Assembly: GCA_013396635.1 (NCBI GenBank)
Contig: WBMW01005278.1
Span: 868,355-932,354 of the forward strand
Length of the DNA stretch: 64,000 nt
Source of the DNA: Penelope pileata
Taxonomy: Eukaryota; Chordata; Aves; Galliformes; Cracidae
Direction of reading: 5' to 3'
The notes under the pieces were generated by a model, which saw nothing but the letters and a program-made list of their open reading frames with translations, was not told where the DNA came from and did no database searches. Shown here piece by piece: positions 48,316-60,010 of the stretch. Each line of letters begins with the position of its first letter. The stretch's first letter is position 1. The position numbers were made by a program, and so were the translations under genes.

Positions 48316-48530
48316 GATTGGATATTAGGGAACATTCCTTCTGCACAGAGCGGTCAGGCACTGGCACAGCTGCCAGGGAGTGGGGCAGTCCCCGTCCCTG
48401 GGGGTGTTCCAGCCCCGTGGGGATGTGGCACTGGGGACATGGCTCAGTGGCATGGTGGGGTGGGTGGGGTTGGATTGGGGGATCTCAGAGGGCTTCTCCA
48501 ACCTCAATGATTCCATAATTCTATGATTAT
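48316..48530 (+). mobile_element. CR1 LINE, 5'-truncated 3' end
   Basis: GATTGGATATTAGGGAACAT, GCGGTCAGGCACTGGCACAG, GGGGTGTTCCAGCCCCGTGG, GACATGGCTCAGTGGCATGG and CTTCTCCAACCTCAATGATT, with the tail CCATAATTCTATGATTAT. Confidence 0.93.
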
Positions 48531-48804
48531 AAGATGTATGTTCAGCCAACCTACTGCCGATGCAGAATAAGACAAAGTTATGGGTCCACGTTAGGATGGA
48601 GCCGTGTGAGCATGGAGCAGCTGAAGGTCCAGCCTCTGTGTTTCATTGGGAAGGGCTCTCCTGCACCTCCTGCCACACAGGCAATGTGCTGTTGTATCAC
48701 TCTTAGCAGAGCAGGGAAAGGGGAAACAATTCTCTAGCACACACGCATGGAAAAGAACAAAATAAATACTGCTTCCATGACAATGCTCAAAAGCATGAAG
48801 CCAC

Positions 48805-48846
48805 TAGAGGAGAGGTTCAGGCTGGACATTAGGAAAGTAGTCTCAG
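48805..48846 (+). mobile_element. short CR1 fragment
   Basis: AGAGGAGAGGTTCAGGCTGG then ACATTAGGAAAGTAGTCTCA matches the segment just upstream of the region carried by the neighbouring CR1 copies. It stops abruptly without a tail, so it is an internal scrap truncated on both sides. Confidence 0.7.
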
Positions 48847-51800
48847 AGCTTCACATTCCATTCAGCAGCTCTTGGGATGCACTTGCCTCCTGTCATCCCT
48901 TTTTCTGCTCTCTGTACCCACTTTGTAACGTCACCTTCTCTTTCACCCCTCCGTTGTACAGCACCTCGCACCATTACCCTGCTGGTCCCAAACCCAGAGG
49001 CAGAGCCACTACGTCACCATGAGGACATCACCAAAGACACAAGGCTGGCACCTGCCTGACCCCCTCCTCTGCACCTGAGCCACACTGCCATCCTCCCAGT
49101 CTCTCCAAGATCTCCATGTTCCACTCTGTAGCTCTTCCCAGCAGGGATGCCACAGACAATGATGGTGATCAACACGCCCTGCGATGTCGGCATCTAGGAT
49201 TTACTGACCTCCTTCTACGCTGCTCAAAAATATTTTTGAATCTTAACTAACTTTTTTTTCCCCTCAAAGTTCTGAATTCCTGTGAGAGAACATGATTCTG
49301 GCTTTTATTTCTTAGCACTAGAGAATTCCATAATACACTGCAGTCATACATAAAGTCATGAAAAAGGAAGCAGCTTCCCAGTGCAACTGAAATGCCTTGA
49401 TGCAGCGCATATTCTAAACACAGAAAATACTGCCAGGCAGCACTTTTTATCTTCTAAATGTCCCTGCCATCTTACAGGGATTTATTTATTAATGTCTATT
49501 GTGAGCACAAAGATAATACACAAGCACAGCATTCTTCCATATTTTATAGAATAAGGAACAAACAGTCACTGCAGAAGCAGCCACCATGAATTCAGCTTAA
49601 ACGTGAAACCAAAGTGTCTGACAGCTTTAGCAGGTAAGGAGCTGATAGTCAGTGCAATAGCAAAGGTGCACAGCACCCGCTGCCAAACTGCCATCCTCTT
49701 TTTCAGAGCAGACATACGTTTTTTCCTGACTGTAAGGAAATGATACAAGATGCTTGGCTCCCAGTTTTATTTCGATGCTTTTCTGTTCTCTAAAACTCAT
49801 CAGCTGCTGCTTTTTCCCACGTAAGCTGCCCCACAGTGGATGCGGATTTACACTGGGAAATCCACAGACCTGAGGTCCCTTTTGCCTGGTGCTTGGCTGC
49901 ACAATCCAAAACATGTCACTTCCTTTCCTTCTACAATTTCTGTCTTTTCCCAATGTTTTACCCCAAGCCTGGGTGTGAAATTTGTTACATTTTAACATAC
50001 CAACAAATTTTAGAGCACAGATACCTTCTCCCCTTTAAGAATATTTCCCATTTTCTAGCTTTATTTCTTCTCCCTGACCCCATTGACTTCTTGTCTTTTG
50101 CAGGAGAGTCCCAAAACACGGCCATGAGCCTTTCTCTTCCAAGACTTTTGCTTCAGGCAGCTTTGAGCACCCAGAGCCCGCTCGTGGATGCAGAGCAGGA
50201 GCCCTGAGCTTATTCATCTCACTCTCCTCAGAAACAATGCCCACAGGCATAACTATCCCCTGCCTGGTCTCTAAAGCAGAGGCTTCACAGCTCCCTGAGT
50301 TATGTTTTTGGTGGAACACATTAGAAAATGTTACGTGGAGATGCTGAGAAGTAGATGTGGTGTTCCCTGTCAAAGAGGGGAAAATCAAAAGGATGGAGGC
50401 AGTGGGCAGTGTTTGATGAACGAAGGATGAAGAAAATGTCAGGGAAATGTCTGTGCTATGTCTGGGGCTGCCTGTAGGCAGAGGGCCAGGAACTTCGTTA
50501 AAGCTGCAAGAAAAGCCAAGGGGAGGAGAGAGGAGGAGAGGGGGTGGTTGGAGCAGGAGAGCATGAAATGGGAAGGAAGATGCCCAGGTGTTCAGAAAAA
50601 GGAGAAGTTGAGAAGCGGTGGAAGCAGCAGAAATAGAAAGCAGCTGGAGATGAGTGCAGGATGTGTGGCAGTCGGGAGCTGTGAGGAACTGTGCATGGCC
50701 ATGGGGGCAAGGAGGAGAAAAGCAATGGGGAGAGCAGCAGGCAGAGGGAATGGCAGCAGGCAGGGTGCTGGGCATGGGCATGTAGAGGTGGGCACTGGTG
50801 TGTGTCAGGGGGGTGAAGCCTGGGTTTTCAGTGAATGAGAAAAGTGGGAAAATTAGAATAAAGGAGGCAGAAGAGGCTGATGGGGACCATCAAAATGGAA
50901 GGGTAACCGCAGTGGGAAAATGTGCAACAGAAGCATGAAGAGAGAAAAGGAGGCAGATGGTGCCTGAAGAAAAGAATGATGTAGAATTGGTAATTTCGCC
51001 TTCAGACAAAACACATCAACAATCCTACAAGCGTGTTCCCCTTCTCTGGCTTTAGGAAGCACACACGTCTGTGGGTCGGGCAGCTGAGGCTCAGCTCCAG
51101 GCCGGCTCGCTCAGCAGAGGTCCCAGCACGGCTGCCTGCAGGTGACTCCGTGCTCCCTGCTCTGATCCTGCCCCCGCCCCGTTCCTCTGCCGCTTTTGGA
51201 CGTTTCTCAGCTGTGTGGTTGGGTGGTTGGTTGTCACATCTCCACTGCCGCCCTCTGAGCTCGCCTGGACGAGGCTGCTTCTCTGCTCATGGAGTTATTT
51301 TCTCTCCCTTCAAAATCATAAACACCTTCAAACTAAATATGAAAAGCAAATTGAGATGAGAAAGTTATGCCAAACCTGACTTGAAGGGACCTCTCTTTCA
51401 TAAGAAAGCCAGAATTGAAGTTCTAGCATTTGTTTTTAGCAGATAGGCATTAGGACTGGGCAGAATGCCAGCAGAACTGAGACATTTTGAAACACTGAAA
51501 CCTTCTCCATTTCATGTGAATCACATTTCTAAACGTACAAATTCTATGTCTTAGAAATCCCTGGCAGACATTTAATCATTTCAGACACCACAATTATAAA
51601 CAGATTAATACTCATTTGAGATGAGTCTGCTGTCAATAAGCAACAAACTGAGCTAACACCATAGTGGCCAGAATAAAAATGCAGTTTCAGATTACAGAGA
51701 AGCATTTAAATGAATCTGGTATTTCTCTGCAGCCCTACAGCTCCTTGGATAGACAATGATCCAGGTGAGCACACATGGAAGCCAGAGTGAAAACTGAACA

Positions 51801-52079
51801 ACTGTGCTTTATTCTAAGAGATTATTTCATTAGCAACCCCAATATTCTGTTTGCGCATTTCTTTTGGACTCTCACTACCACAACCAAAATCTTGGAACAC
51901 AGAATTATCCTCTATACTGGAGAAGGCTGAGATTGCTCTTTTTCTTTTTCTTTTTTCCAAGCCAAGAAGCACAACATTTTACTCAGTAATGGTTCATCTC
52001 TATGTAACACAGGAGAAAAAAAAAAAGAAGGATGAGGAAAGAGAAAATAATTGTTATGCAGTGTGGAAAACTGAAGATG
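48847..52079. other. unique non-coding stretch
   Basis: The plus strand is purine-rich from about 50500 to 50960, producing a 248-codon minus-strand frame (50035-50781) of Ser/Pro/Leu low complexity that I regard as chance. No repeat tail or exon is recognised. Confidence 0.4.
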
Positions 52080-52330
52080 TCCCACTGAATCAGAATCAGA
52101 GTGTTACAGAAACACGGGATGAAGTACCGTTACGCAGGCTGCAGTGCAGGACACTGGGTGTTACTGCCAATCTCAAGCTGAACATAAGTGAGAAATGGAA
52201 TGTTATTGCAAAAAAAAAAAAGACAAACAGGCCCTGGAATGTCTCATCTGCAGCAGACTGCGAAGCCAGAGAAGTAACCCTCTGTGCCCTTCTGTACTGA
52301 AGTGCTGCATACGGTTCCCATCAGTGCCAG
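52080..52330 (+). mobile_element. ancient CR1/L3-like ORF2 relic
   Basis: CAAGCTGAACATAAGTGAGA, AATGGAATGTTATTGCAAAA, a segment CCCTGGAATGTCTCATC, AGAGAAGTAACCCTCTGTGC and CTTCTGTACTGAAGTGCTGC follow, in order, the ORF2 segment of old amniote CR1/L3 elements near the end of the reverse-transcriptase protein. Frameshifts are present, as is an A-run at 52210-52221. It is much older than the CR1 tails elsewhere in the window. Confidence 0.5.
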
Positions 52331-55300
52331 TACTGATGGTATGGGCTGCTGTGGCTGAGGCCAAAGAAAGGCAACGGGCACGATCAGGAAGTCATCATGA
52401 ACCAGAGAAAAAAAGCAAACATGTATGATCTACAAGGAAAGATTACTTTGCATAGCCCTAAAAACTCAAAGCTGAGCAGAGACAAACACATACGAACACC
52501 TCACACCTTTCCCAGCAAAGGCTCCAGGGCTGACTGTGTTCGTACCACTCCAGCAGATCACTGCTACCATAAAATATTTTGCACCACCTCTATGGTGCTA
52601 GAAATAACCATCCTCACCACAGACAAGCAAGGACACCGGGGGTGCCATGCTTTACTCTTGCACCGGCTTGCTTACTTATTAAGATGCACAAAGAATTGCA
52701 TTTACATGGCAGGGGGATTAGGAACTGGGAGTTCTCACTTCATGGTCCCTGCTGTAGGAATCCTGAGCGGCCACTAGTGATTCATGTGCTCATTTTGTAT
52801 CTTTGTGCAATAGAATTTATAGGTGAGAAGTCTGGTCTGTACCGTTTCATACACACATCAATAATAAACATTTACAGACATCAGAAATTCTGGGTTCAGT
52901 ACCACTGTGGATATATAATTTTTATTGTCTACAAACAACAAAAAACTTGCCAAAACAACTAAGCCACATTCCTTTGCTAAAAGTATGCCTTTCATAACTC
53001 AGTTCTAGGTGCTCCTGCATTTGCATTTAGGGACCCGTAACACCAAATGGGTCTCAGTCACTCATGCAAATGACACTGGGGTTACTGCAGCACACCAATC
53101 ATTTCTGACTTTTCTAAGACATCAACAGCAAAAGGAGCATACAAGAAAGTTTGCCTTATTAATCTAATGGTTCATGCCTGCTGTCAGTTTATCAATCTTA
53201 GAAAGATTAGCAAACTATTCCAGTCATCACCAAGAGAAGTATTTCTGCCTTTGTCCTGCTCCACCTGGGGGCTAAAACTAATTAATGCAACACAGCAAGA
53301 AAACATGTCACAATGAAAGATCCGGCTCTCTTAACCAGCGATGTGTTCTCCTGGCTCAGCCAGAATTCAAAGGCTGCTCACAAATCTCCACAGGTCAACG
53401 TGAGCTGGAGGAAAGGGTGAAGCTGTCAGAGAGGTGAAAGACAAGTTGTGCTTATTGCAACAGAAATCAGAATGAGAGCTGAGCAGCATGCAGGTGAAGG
53501 ATGTCAGCAGGGAACAGAAGGCTGTGCTCAGTCCAAGGGAGAGTCTGAAAACCCTTGTTGGCTTTGTGGAATGCTGAAGTTATTCAGACAACCCCTCTGT
53601 ACTGTTCTCTTCTCTTGCCTGAAAATGAGAGCGCCAATTCTCCCCGTTGGTATGGAAGGATGCTCACCGACCGCACCGAGGCAGTGCCAACACGGGAACT
53701 GGAAAAGGCACTGCCATTCGCCTGCTAGCAGCCCAGCTGTCAAGACCAGCCTCTCTGGGAGATCAAATCTCTGAAGAATTGAGCGTGCTCCACAGAAGAT
53801 GAGTCACAGCATGCAAATGCACGGCTCACATCCCACCCTACCAGCCAATGCTGCCTCTGCCAGCTTTGCTACAGATATTTCCGTTTTACATACAAGAAAC
53901 AAAGAACAAGCAGAGGTTTTCCAAGCCCAGGCTGATCTCTTTACTCTCTACACAGCCATGGATGCAGGCACCCAGTAAGCAATCTATCTCCAAATCCCTC
54001 TCTAGAGGGTGACAGGTGGTAGCAACAGTTACAGGTAAGGGGCAGAACGGTGGAAAGATGAATCTACACAAACGTTATTTCCATGTGAGATGTTAGATAC
54101 AAATCCTGCTCAGATTTACACTGGAAGAAAACCCACAAGCTCCACTGAGAAGATAATTTATTCTCTAGATTTTTAACGAAGAACTTGCATGGATTTAAGT
54201 CATTTAACCTGACAGCTTTCTTCACAAGTACCAGTCCACCCCTGTGCCACAGCTCTGCCACTCCCACATCCCCAGCCAGCATCTGCCATTACTTGTTCTG
54301 CCTCCATTAGATGAACATGGGCTTACCCAGACGGATAGTGATGCCAAATTCTGAATTCATGTGCAGCAAGTTGCCTGCCTGACACCCAGGGAGGAACCTG
54401 GTACACAGTTACTCAAAAATAGATGTGGGAATGGTTTTAATTGACCTGAGATCCAGCACGAGCCTCTCCTGATTAAGAATGAAGTTAAAATCAATCCCTT
54501 TTCCAGGCAAGGAGAAAGTTAGACCAAGTTATCCTTCATCTGGAAAAGGTAAAATAGCATCTGCAACAGTTAAAACAGAAAATCCCATTAGTCCAGCTCC
54601 TAATTAAATTTGTAATTGGGTTATACCGACTATTCAAAAATAAGTCTGAACTTTTTGAACCCAAAGGAACTATGATTGCGTTGTGGACAATTCAAGGGGG
54701 AAAAATAATCAAAGAAAAGAAGAAAAAAAAGAAGAGCAGTAAAAGAAATGAGACGGGGTAGTTGAGGTACTGGTGCAGCAAACTGCTATCTTCCCAAATG
54801 TTTTCTTCCTCGTGCTTCTTTATGGATACTTTCCCACAGCAGAAAACCTACATCTATATTGTTTCAGAGGGATCTGCAGCACTTCTAGCACACAAATCAT
54901 CACCACGGTGCTGTTGCTTCCAGCAGCCAATGTCTTCCCCTGCTTCTTTTTTTTAAACAGACCTCGTAGCATTACCTGAAGCTATACCAGCAGGTATATC
55001 CCCAAACATTGTATTTGCCTTCTGTCACTCACTCCAAACAAACTGCTTCAGATTTCACTCCTTCCAACCTTCCAGGTGTTTTGTAGAAGAAAAGTCATGC
55101 CTTCCCTCTGGCAGATTCTATGCAAATGAGCTAGAACAGCATCTTTTAATTTCTGCTCAAAACAAACATCTCAGTCAAATCGATGTAGACTTCTTACTTA
55201 AATGAACCTAGTACAGTGTTTCATCTTTCATAAGGTAGCATATTATATAATTAGTTTAATATTAATGAACTTTATTTCATGCAGAGTTTCTCAAGGTTTT

Positions 55301-56976
55301 CTCTTTGGTAAAGGCAATAGGCTTATGGAATCTCCTAGAAAAACAAAACTTAGAAATTAAGCAAGGTTTTAACAGAATTTACAACTGGAACTTAATTAGA
55401 ACAAGCTATTTTTTAGAAGTACATATTAAGTTCGTACTTCATTGTCATTGTTTTATAAAAATAAATCATAAATACTAAAGAAATCACTAAAATATACGCA
55501 ATTACAATCCTTGAGAAAGCACAAAAGGAAAATAGAGCAGGAAACATAACTGTAGTTTTATTTTCTGTCCCCAAACCCCAGATACTGAATTTCTTCCACT
55601 TTCTTCTCCAGTTTCATAGGCAATAGTTGCTCATCACAGCGTAAACACATATTAGCCCTCATAACAAGCCAAAGCCTAATCCAGTACACTTTGAAACACC
55701 GGAACAACTTGACACCTGGAACATCAGCACAGTAAATTCCACATCACTTAGAGCCCCCAAACTGAGTTCATACATCTTCCGCAAAAGATGCATAAAGAAC
55801 TGCTTTCAGGAATCTGCTGCACTGAGCAACCATCTCCAGTCCATATTACACCAGTTGACCTTGGCCAATTCCTTTGTCTTTCGAACCTAAGCACCACTGG
55901 GCTGGCTGAGGATATCCTCTCTTTCACACCCACATTTCCTCCAGCTGCTGTGCCACTACACGTGTGTAAAGCTCCTCGTGCTTCAGTGTTCAATAGAGGG
56001 TCTAGATAACCACATTCCATGGAAGAAATGAAAAGAAACTTTACTGGGAATCAACTATCCCCATTTGTCCACATCCAGTTTCACTTCACACTTTCATTTC
56101 ACCTACAGCAAACTGCTGTATGTCTGCAGGTCTATCTAAACAGTCTTAGGAAGAAAATGCAAGGACTGAGAAAGTTAATCCCACTCAGGACAACAGTCTG
56201 TGAAATGAAGTTTTGGAAGAAATTACTGGAGACCAGATCCATCCATCCACAGCCTTATCTATCCTTGTACTCAATTTTCAGTTCCAAGGCATTCCCTATT
56301 AACTGTGGTCATAAAGGCTTCTTCACTTTCATAAAGATTCCGTAATTCATGATACCTAATAGATATTTAATTTAATTTTTTGTCTGGGATCCTCGAGCTG
56401 CTCCCTATTTTATTTGCATGTGCACACACACGCACACAGGGATCCCACTGTTCAGTGTAGAAAATTGTCTTGCACTGTCCTGCTCTCCCAGCATGGTACC
56501 CAGTGATGAATTCCCAGCACACTTGAGCCAATCTTACAAAAACACGATCTTGCATAAAGCACAGAAGTAAATTGGAACAAGTAGAACTCTAGATGTATTA
56601 TTTGCAGTCAAATAACAGCAAGCCAAATACCCCATTGGTTGAGTAATGTATTTAAAAGGAGCCTTTGAATCCATCATATTCTCAAAGTCCCTGCTTAATT
56701 AGACAACTGACCTGATGAGACAGCTACGCTGCCTGCATGAGCACTGAGTTTTCAGGGAGTTTGTTTTTGTTGTTGTTTTTAAAGAATGATCAGCCAGACT
56801 CTTAAAAATATAACTGCATAATCGTTTTCGTAATTAAACACCTACCCAGAAAAACTGCAGCAGAAGTAGCACGAGTGCCTCCAGCACACCCCAGCAAGGA
56901 TGGTACGGCAGCAGGGCTTCAGCGGGACAGAGGTGCTGGAGCCCAGGCCTGACAGACCCCATTCACTGCCTGCCCT
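52331..56976. other. long unique non-coding stretch
   Basis: About 4.6 kb, mostly AT-leaning, with no repeat tail. Octamer motifs occur in inverted orientation at 53019-53026 (ATTTGCAT) and 53064-53071 (ATGCAAAT). The 55180-55560 part is strongly AT-rich and repeat-free, a possible conserved non-coding element. No exon is recognised. Confidence 0.4.
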
Positions 56977-57335
56977 CATAGAATCACAGAACCCCACCAT
57001 TGTTGGGTCAGAAGGGCCCTCCCAGCCCCCAGCCCCACCCCTGCCGTGGGCTGGGTGCCCCCAGCTCAGCTGCCCAGGGCCCATCCATGGCCTTGGGCAC
57101 CTCCAGGGATGGGCACCCACAGCTCTGGGCAGCCTGGGACAGGCCTCACCACTGAGTAAAGAATTTCTTCCTAACACCTAACCTAAATCTCCTCTCTTTT
57201 AGTTGAAAGCCATTCCCCCTTGTCCTCGCTCTCTGCCCATGTAAGAAGTTGCTCTCCTGCTTACAATCTCCCTTTGAGTACTGGAAGGCCACAATGAGGT
57301 CTCCCTGGAGCCTCCTCCAGGCGGTGCAGCCCAGG
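56977..57335 (-). mobile_element. CR1 LINE fragment with ORF2 end
   Basis: Read left to right it starts TCATAGAATCACAGAACCCC, then TTGGGTCAGAAGGGCCCTCC, CTGGGCAGCCTGGGACAGGC, AAGAATTTCTTCCTAACACC and TACTGGAAGGCCACAATGAG. On the minus strand the last part reads RRLQGDLIVAFQYSKG, the recognisable C-terminal stretch of CR1 ORF2. About 360 bp survive, making this one of the longer CR1 copies here. Confidence 0.92.
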
Positions 57336-58447
57336 ATGCCTGCCCAAGGAGGAGTATGGAGGCTCGGGGGTTCCTCGGCATGTGAAAGGAGGGCAACTGC
57401 ACTCGGGTCCTCAGTCACCTGAAATCTGCTTTGGCACAGTCCCCAAACACAGCTCAGCTTCCGTCCCTAGGTGTCCAAGAAACTAGAAGAATCGCCTTGC
57501 TTCCCAAAGCCTGTCCATATCTGCCAGATCACAAAGGACCTGACCCCCACCAGAGGCACTGGGTGGGCACAACAGGGTCTGCCTCCTCCGACCACCCCCA
57601 CACAGTGTCACAGTGCCCGTCTCCCACCCCAGCTGTGAGGAGCGTGGCCTGCGAGCCCCAGCCGTGCTCAGCACTCTGACGGGGTGAGGTGAGGGCAGCC
57701 CCGGGTTTGGCTCTCAGGGTTTTTTCCCCTTTTTTCCTCTTCTTTCAAATGCTTTCAGCATCTCTGACCCCGCAGGGAGAGCTCCTCCGGCAGGGAGCAG
57801 CCGATGGCCGTGACACCCCGCGCTGCAGCTCCTGCCAGCCCCGCGTCTGCCTCCTCCACAGAGCGAATGTTCCCAGAGCCTGACACCCATTATGTCTACA
57901 TGCTGAAGTCAGACTGTAAACCAGCACGCAGTCCTGCAGACCAAACCCCACAGCCACTGCACACAGCCTTGCTGCAGCCCCCCGGACTGGTGCTGGAGAT
58001 GCAAACCTGGGGTGATGTAGCAGGAAAACCACAGCTCTCAGAGCCGGCCCGCCCTACCCCCTGGCAGTCCTGCACTGACTCCAATCCAACACAGGCTCCT
58101 GGAGCCCTTTGCCTTGCCAAGACAAAAGCCTCTGGCAGTGAACAACAAAAGCCTTCCCTGGAGGTAATCTAGGCAGAAAGTTCTCGGGGATCACTGCCTG
58201 GCACTCTTTGCACCGTCTGTCAGTGCACTGCTCATCACCAATTCAGCAAGGCGCTCTGCTGGGCAGTACCTTCCCTGCCCAGCCTTACCCTTCCTGCAGC
58301 CCTCATGTGCTCACTGTGGTTTCCTCGCAGCTGTTCAAATGACAGCAAGAAAGGTGCAACAACCTGCAGCACCAGCTGTGCCCTCAGGCAGCCAGCATGG
58401 AACATCCATAGGTTCAACAGCACCCTACTGCTCCTCTATAAAGAACC
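57336..58447. other. unique GC-leaning non-coding stretch
   Basis: GC-rich with CpGs at 57640-57850 (CGGCAGGGAGCAGCCGATGG, CCCCGCGTCTG). The frames are open but unrecognised, and there is no repeat. Confidence 0.4.
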
Positions 58448-58571
58448 GAATCATGGAATCACAGGACCATTAAGGTTGGAGAGAACCTCTCAGATCCCGA
58501 AGTCCAACTCCAGCCCATCCCACCACGCCCACTGAGCCACGTCCCCAAGTGCCACATCTCCACATCTTGAG
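58448..58571 (-). mobile_element. CR1 LINE tail fragment
   Basis: AATCATGGAATCACAGGACC, ATTAAGGTTGGAGAGAACCT, CTCAGATCCCGAAGTCCAAC and CCACTGAGCCACGTCCCCAA form the reverse complement of the same tail seen at 48316-48530, with moderate divergence. Confidence 0.9.
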
Positions 58572-58875
58572 GTAAGAGCGTGGAAATTCAAGTGTCATGG
58601 ATCCCTGCAGGGCATCACAAGCATCTACACTGTCTTAGCATTCAGAAACAAAGCATAAGAGTCAAACAGAACTTAGAGCTGGAGAAATGTCTCTCTTAGA
58701 GTACGGATGCCAGCATCAGGGCAGGAGAGAAACACTAAAGCATACACAACCACGCTGCGGTTTCCAGCATTTAGCAACAATAGATTTTACTGTAAGGAAA
58801 TACTAAAGCACATTACACTGAAAGTTATCTGACACACATGCCTTTCAGCATAGGAAGGTTTCTCTGTACAAGCAC

Positions 58876-59345
58876 AGAGCCATGACACCGGGGTCAGAAG
58901 GACCTCTGGAGGTCTCTGGTTCAGCCCCCACTCAAAGCACAGCCAACTTTGAGGCTCAAAATTAGGTCAGGTTACACAGGGCCAGGTCCAGCTGAGTTTT
59001 TATCTCTAAGGATAGAAATCAAACATCATCTCTGAGACCATTTAAATCCATCCACTTCCGTAGCAGATTTTAATCTCCTAATACCTAATTAGCACTTCTC
59101 AAAACTTATTCCCACCGCATCTCACCCCATCCCTGCACACCTCTGAGGATCTGTCCGCCCAGGCCCCCAGTCCCTCTGCAGAGCTGCTGCCCAGCTGCTC
59201 AGCCACCAGCCTGCCCTGGTGCCTGGGTTATCCCTGCCAAGGACAGGACTTTGTGTTCCCCTTTGCTGAACCCCACGGGGCTCATGGCCATTTCTCCAGT
59301 GTGCCCAGGTCCCTGGGAGGCAACTCTGCTCCTCCACTAGAGGGA
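58876..59345 (-). mobile_element. older CR1 LINE fragment, 3' region plus upstream ORF2 part
   Basis: GGGTCAGAAGGACCTCTGGA, CTCAAAGCACAGCCAACTTT and AGGGCCAGGTCCAGCTGAGT (58896-59005) are the reversed 3' region of an older CR1 subtype. From about 59175 the sequence GAGCTGCTGCCCAGCTGC, CTGGTGCCTGGGTTATCCCT, AGGACAGGACTTTGTGTTCC, GCTGAACCCCACGGGGCTCA and CCAGTGTGCCCAGGTCCCTG matches a further upstream CR1 segment on the same strand. The two parts may be one insertion with an internal deletion, or two nested ones. Confidence 0.8.
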
Positions 59346-59755
59346 GTCTTGACTAACGATCCCCCCTACAATAACACTCATAGAAGATGTGTGTTTGTCT
59401 TTTCCCATCATTTGCTTCTTCCCTTGGTTGGTTCTTTCTGTGTTTGGATAGTTCAGGTACTGCAAAGCACCACTCCACTGTCCCTGTATTGCAGAGCCCT
59501 TCCCTGAGACTCTTCCCCGTGCCGCCCTGCAGCAGGGCAGATGCTATTTCATTGAGCTTTGAGGATGCAGCAGTACTAGTTGGAAATGGATGGGGAAAAA
59601 GAACCCAAATCAGTAAATGCAAAGCAGCAGAGCCCTTCCATCGTCCCATCCACCTCTAGGACAGGCTGTGCCCAGCCGGCAGCGTGGCACTGTGCAGAGC
59701 AAGAGGAGGGCACCAGGAGTGCAGCAGGAACCTACAGCTGACAGCCAGCAAACCT
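59346..59755. other. unique non-coding stretch
   Basis: Nothing recognised. Confidence 0.4.
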
Positions 59756-60010
59756 GCAGTGGGGTAAAACACTTTGTGATGTCCCTAATTAGTCCAAAAT
59801 TATCTGATTCCCCAAGGTGTGAAACAGCACCAATCACAGCTGTGTTCATTAGCCATGGTTTAGTTACTTTCTTGGGAGGTGGGTAGTGAGCAGACATAAA
59901 AGAAAGCAGCAAGCAGGTTGGGAGGGAGAAATCCACGGAATAATTTATGTGGCAGTGGTCAGCTGCATGAAATTTGTATTCAATAAGCAATTACAGACAG
60001 ATGATAATGC
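59756..60010. other. candidate conserved non-coding element
   Basis: Repeat-free DNA with CCTAATTAGTCC, CCAATCACAGCTGTG, CATTAGCCATGG, GTCAGCTGCATG, TATTCAATAAGC and AATTACAGACAGATGATAAT. It is a dense mix of homeodomain, E-box and TALE-like motifs, typical of developmental enhancers. Inference only. Confidence 0.32.

Noticed and set aside
50035..50781. 248-codon minus-strand ORF
   Set aside because: Low-complexity Ser/Pro/Leu product of a purine-rich plus strand; no conserved motif or start context.
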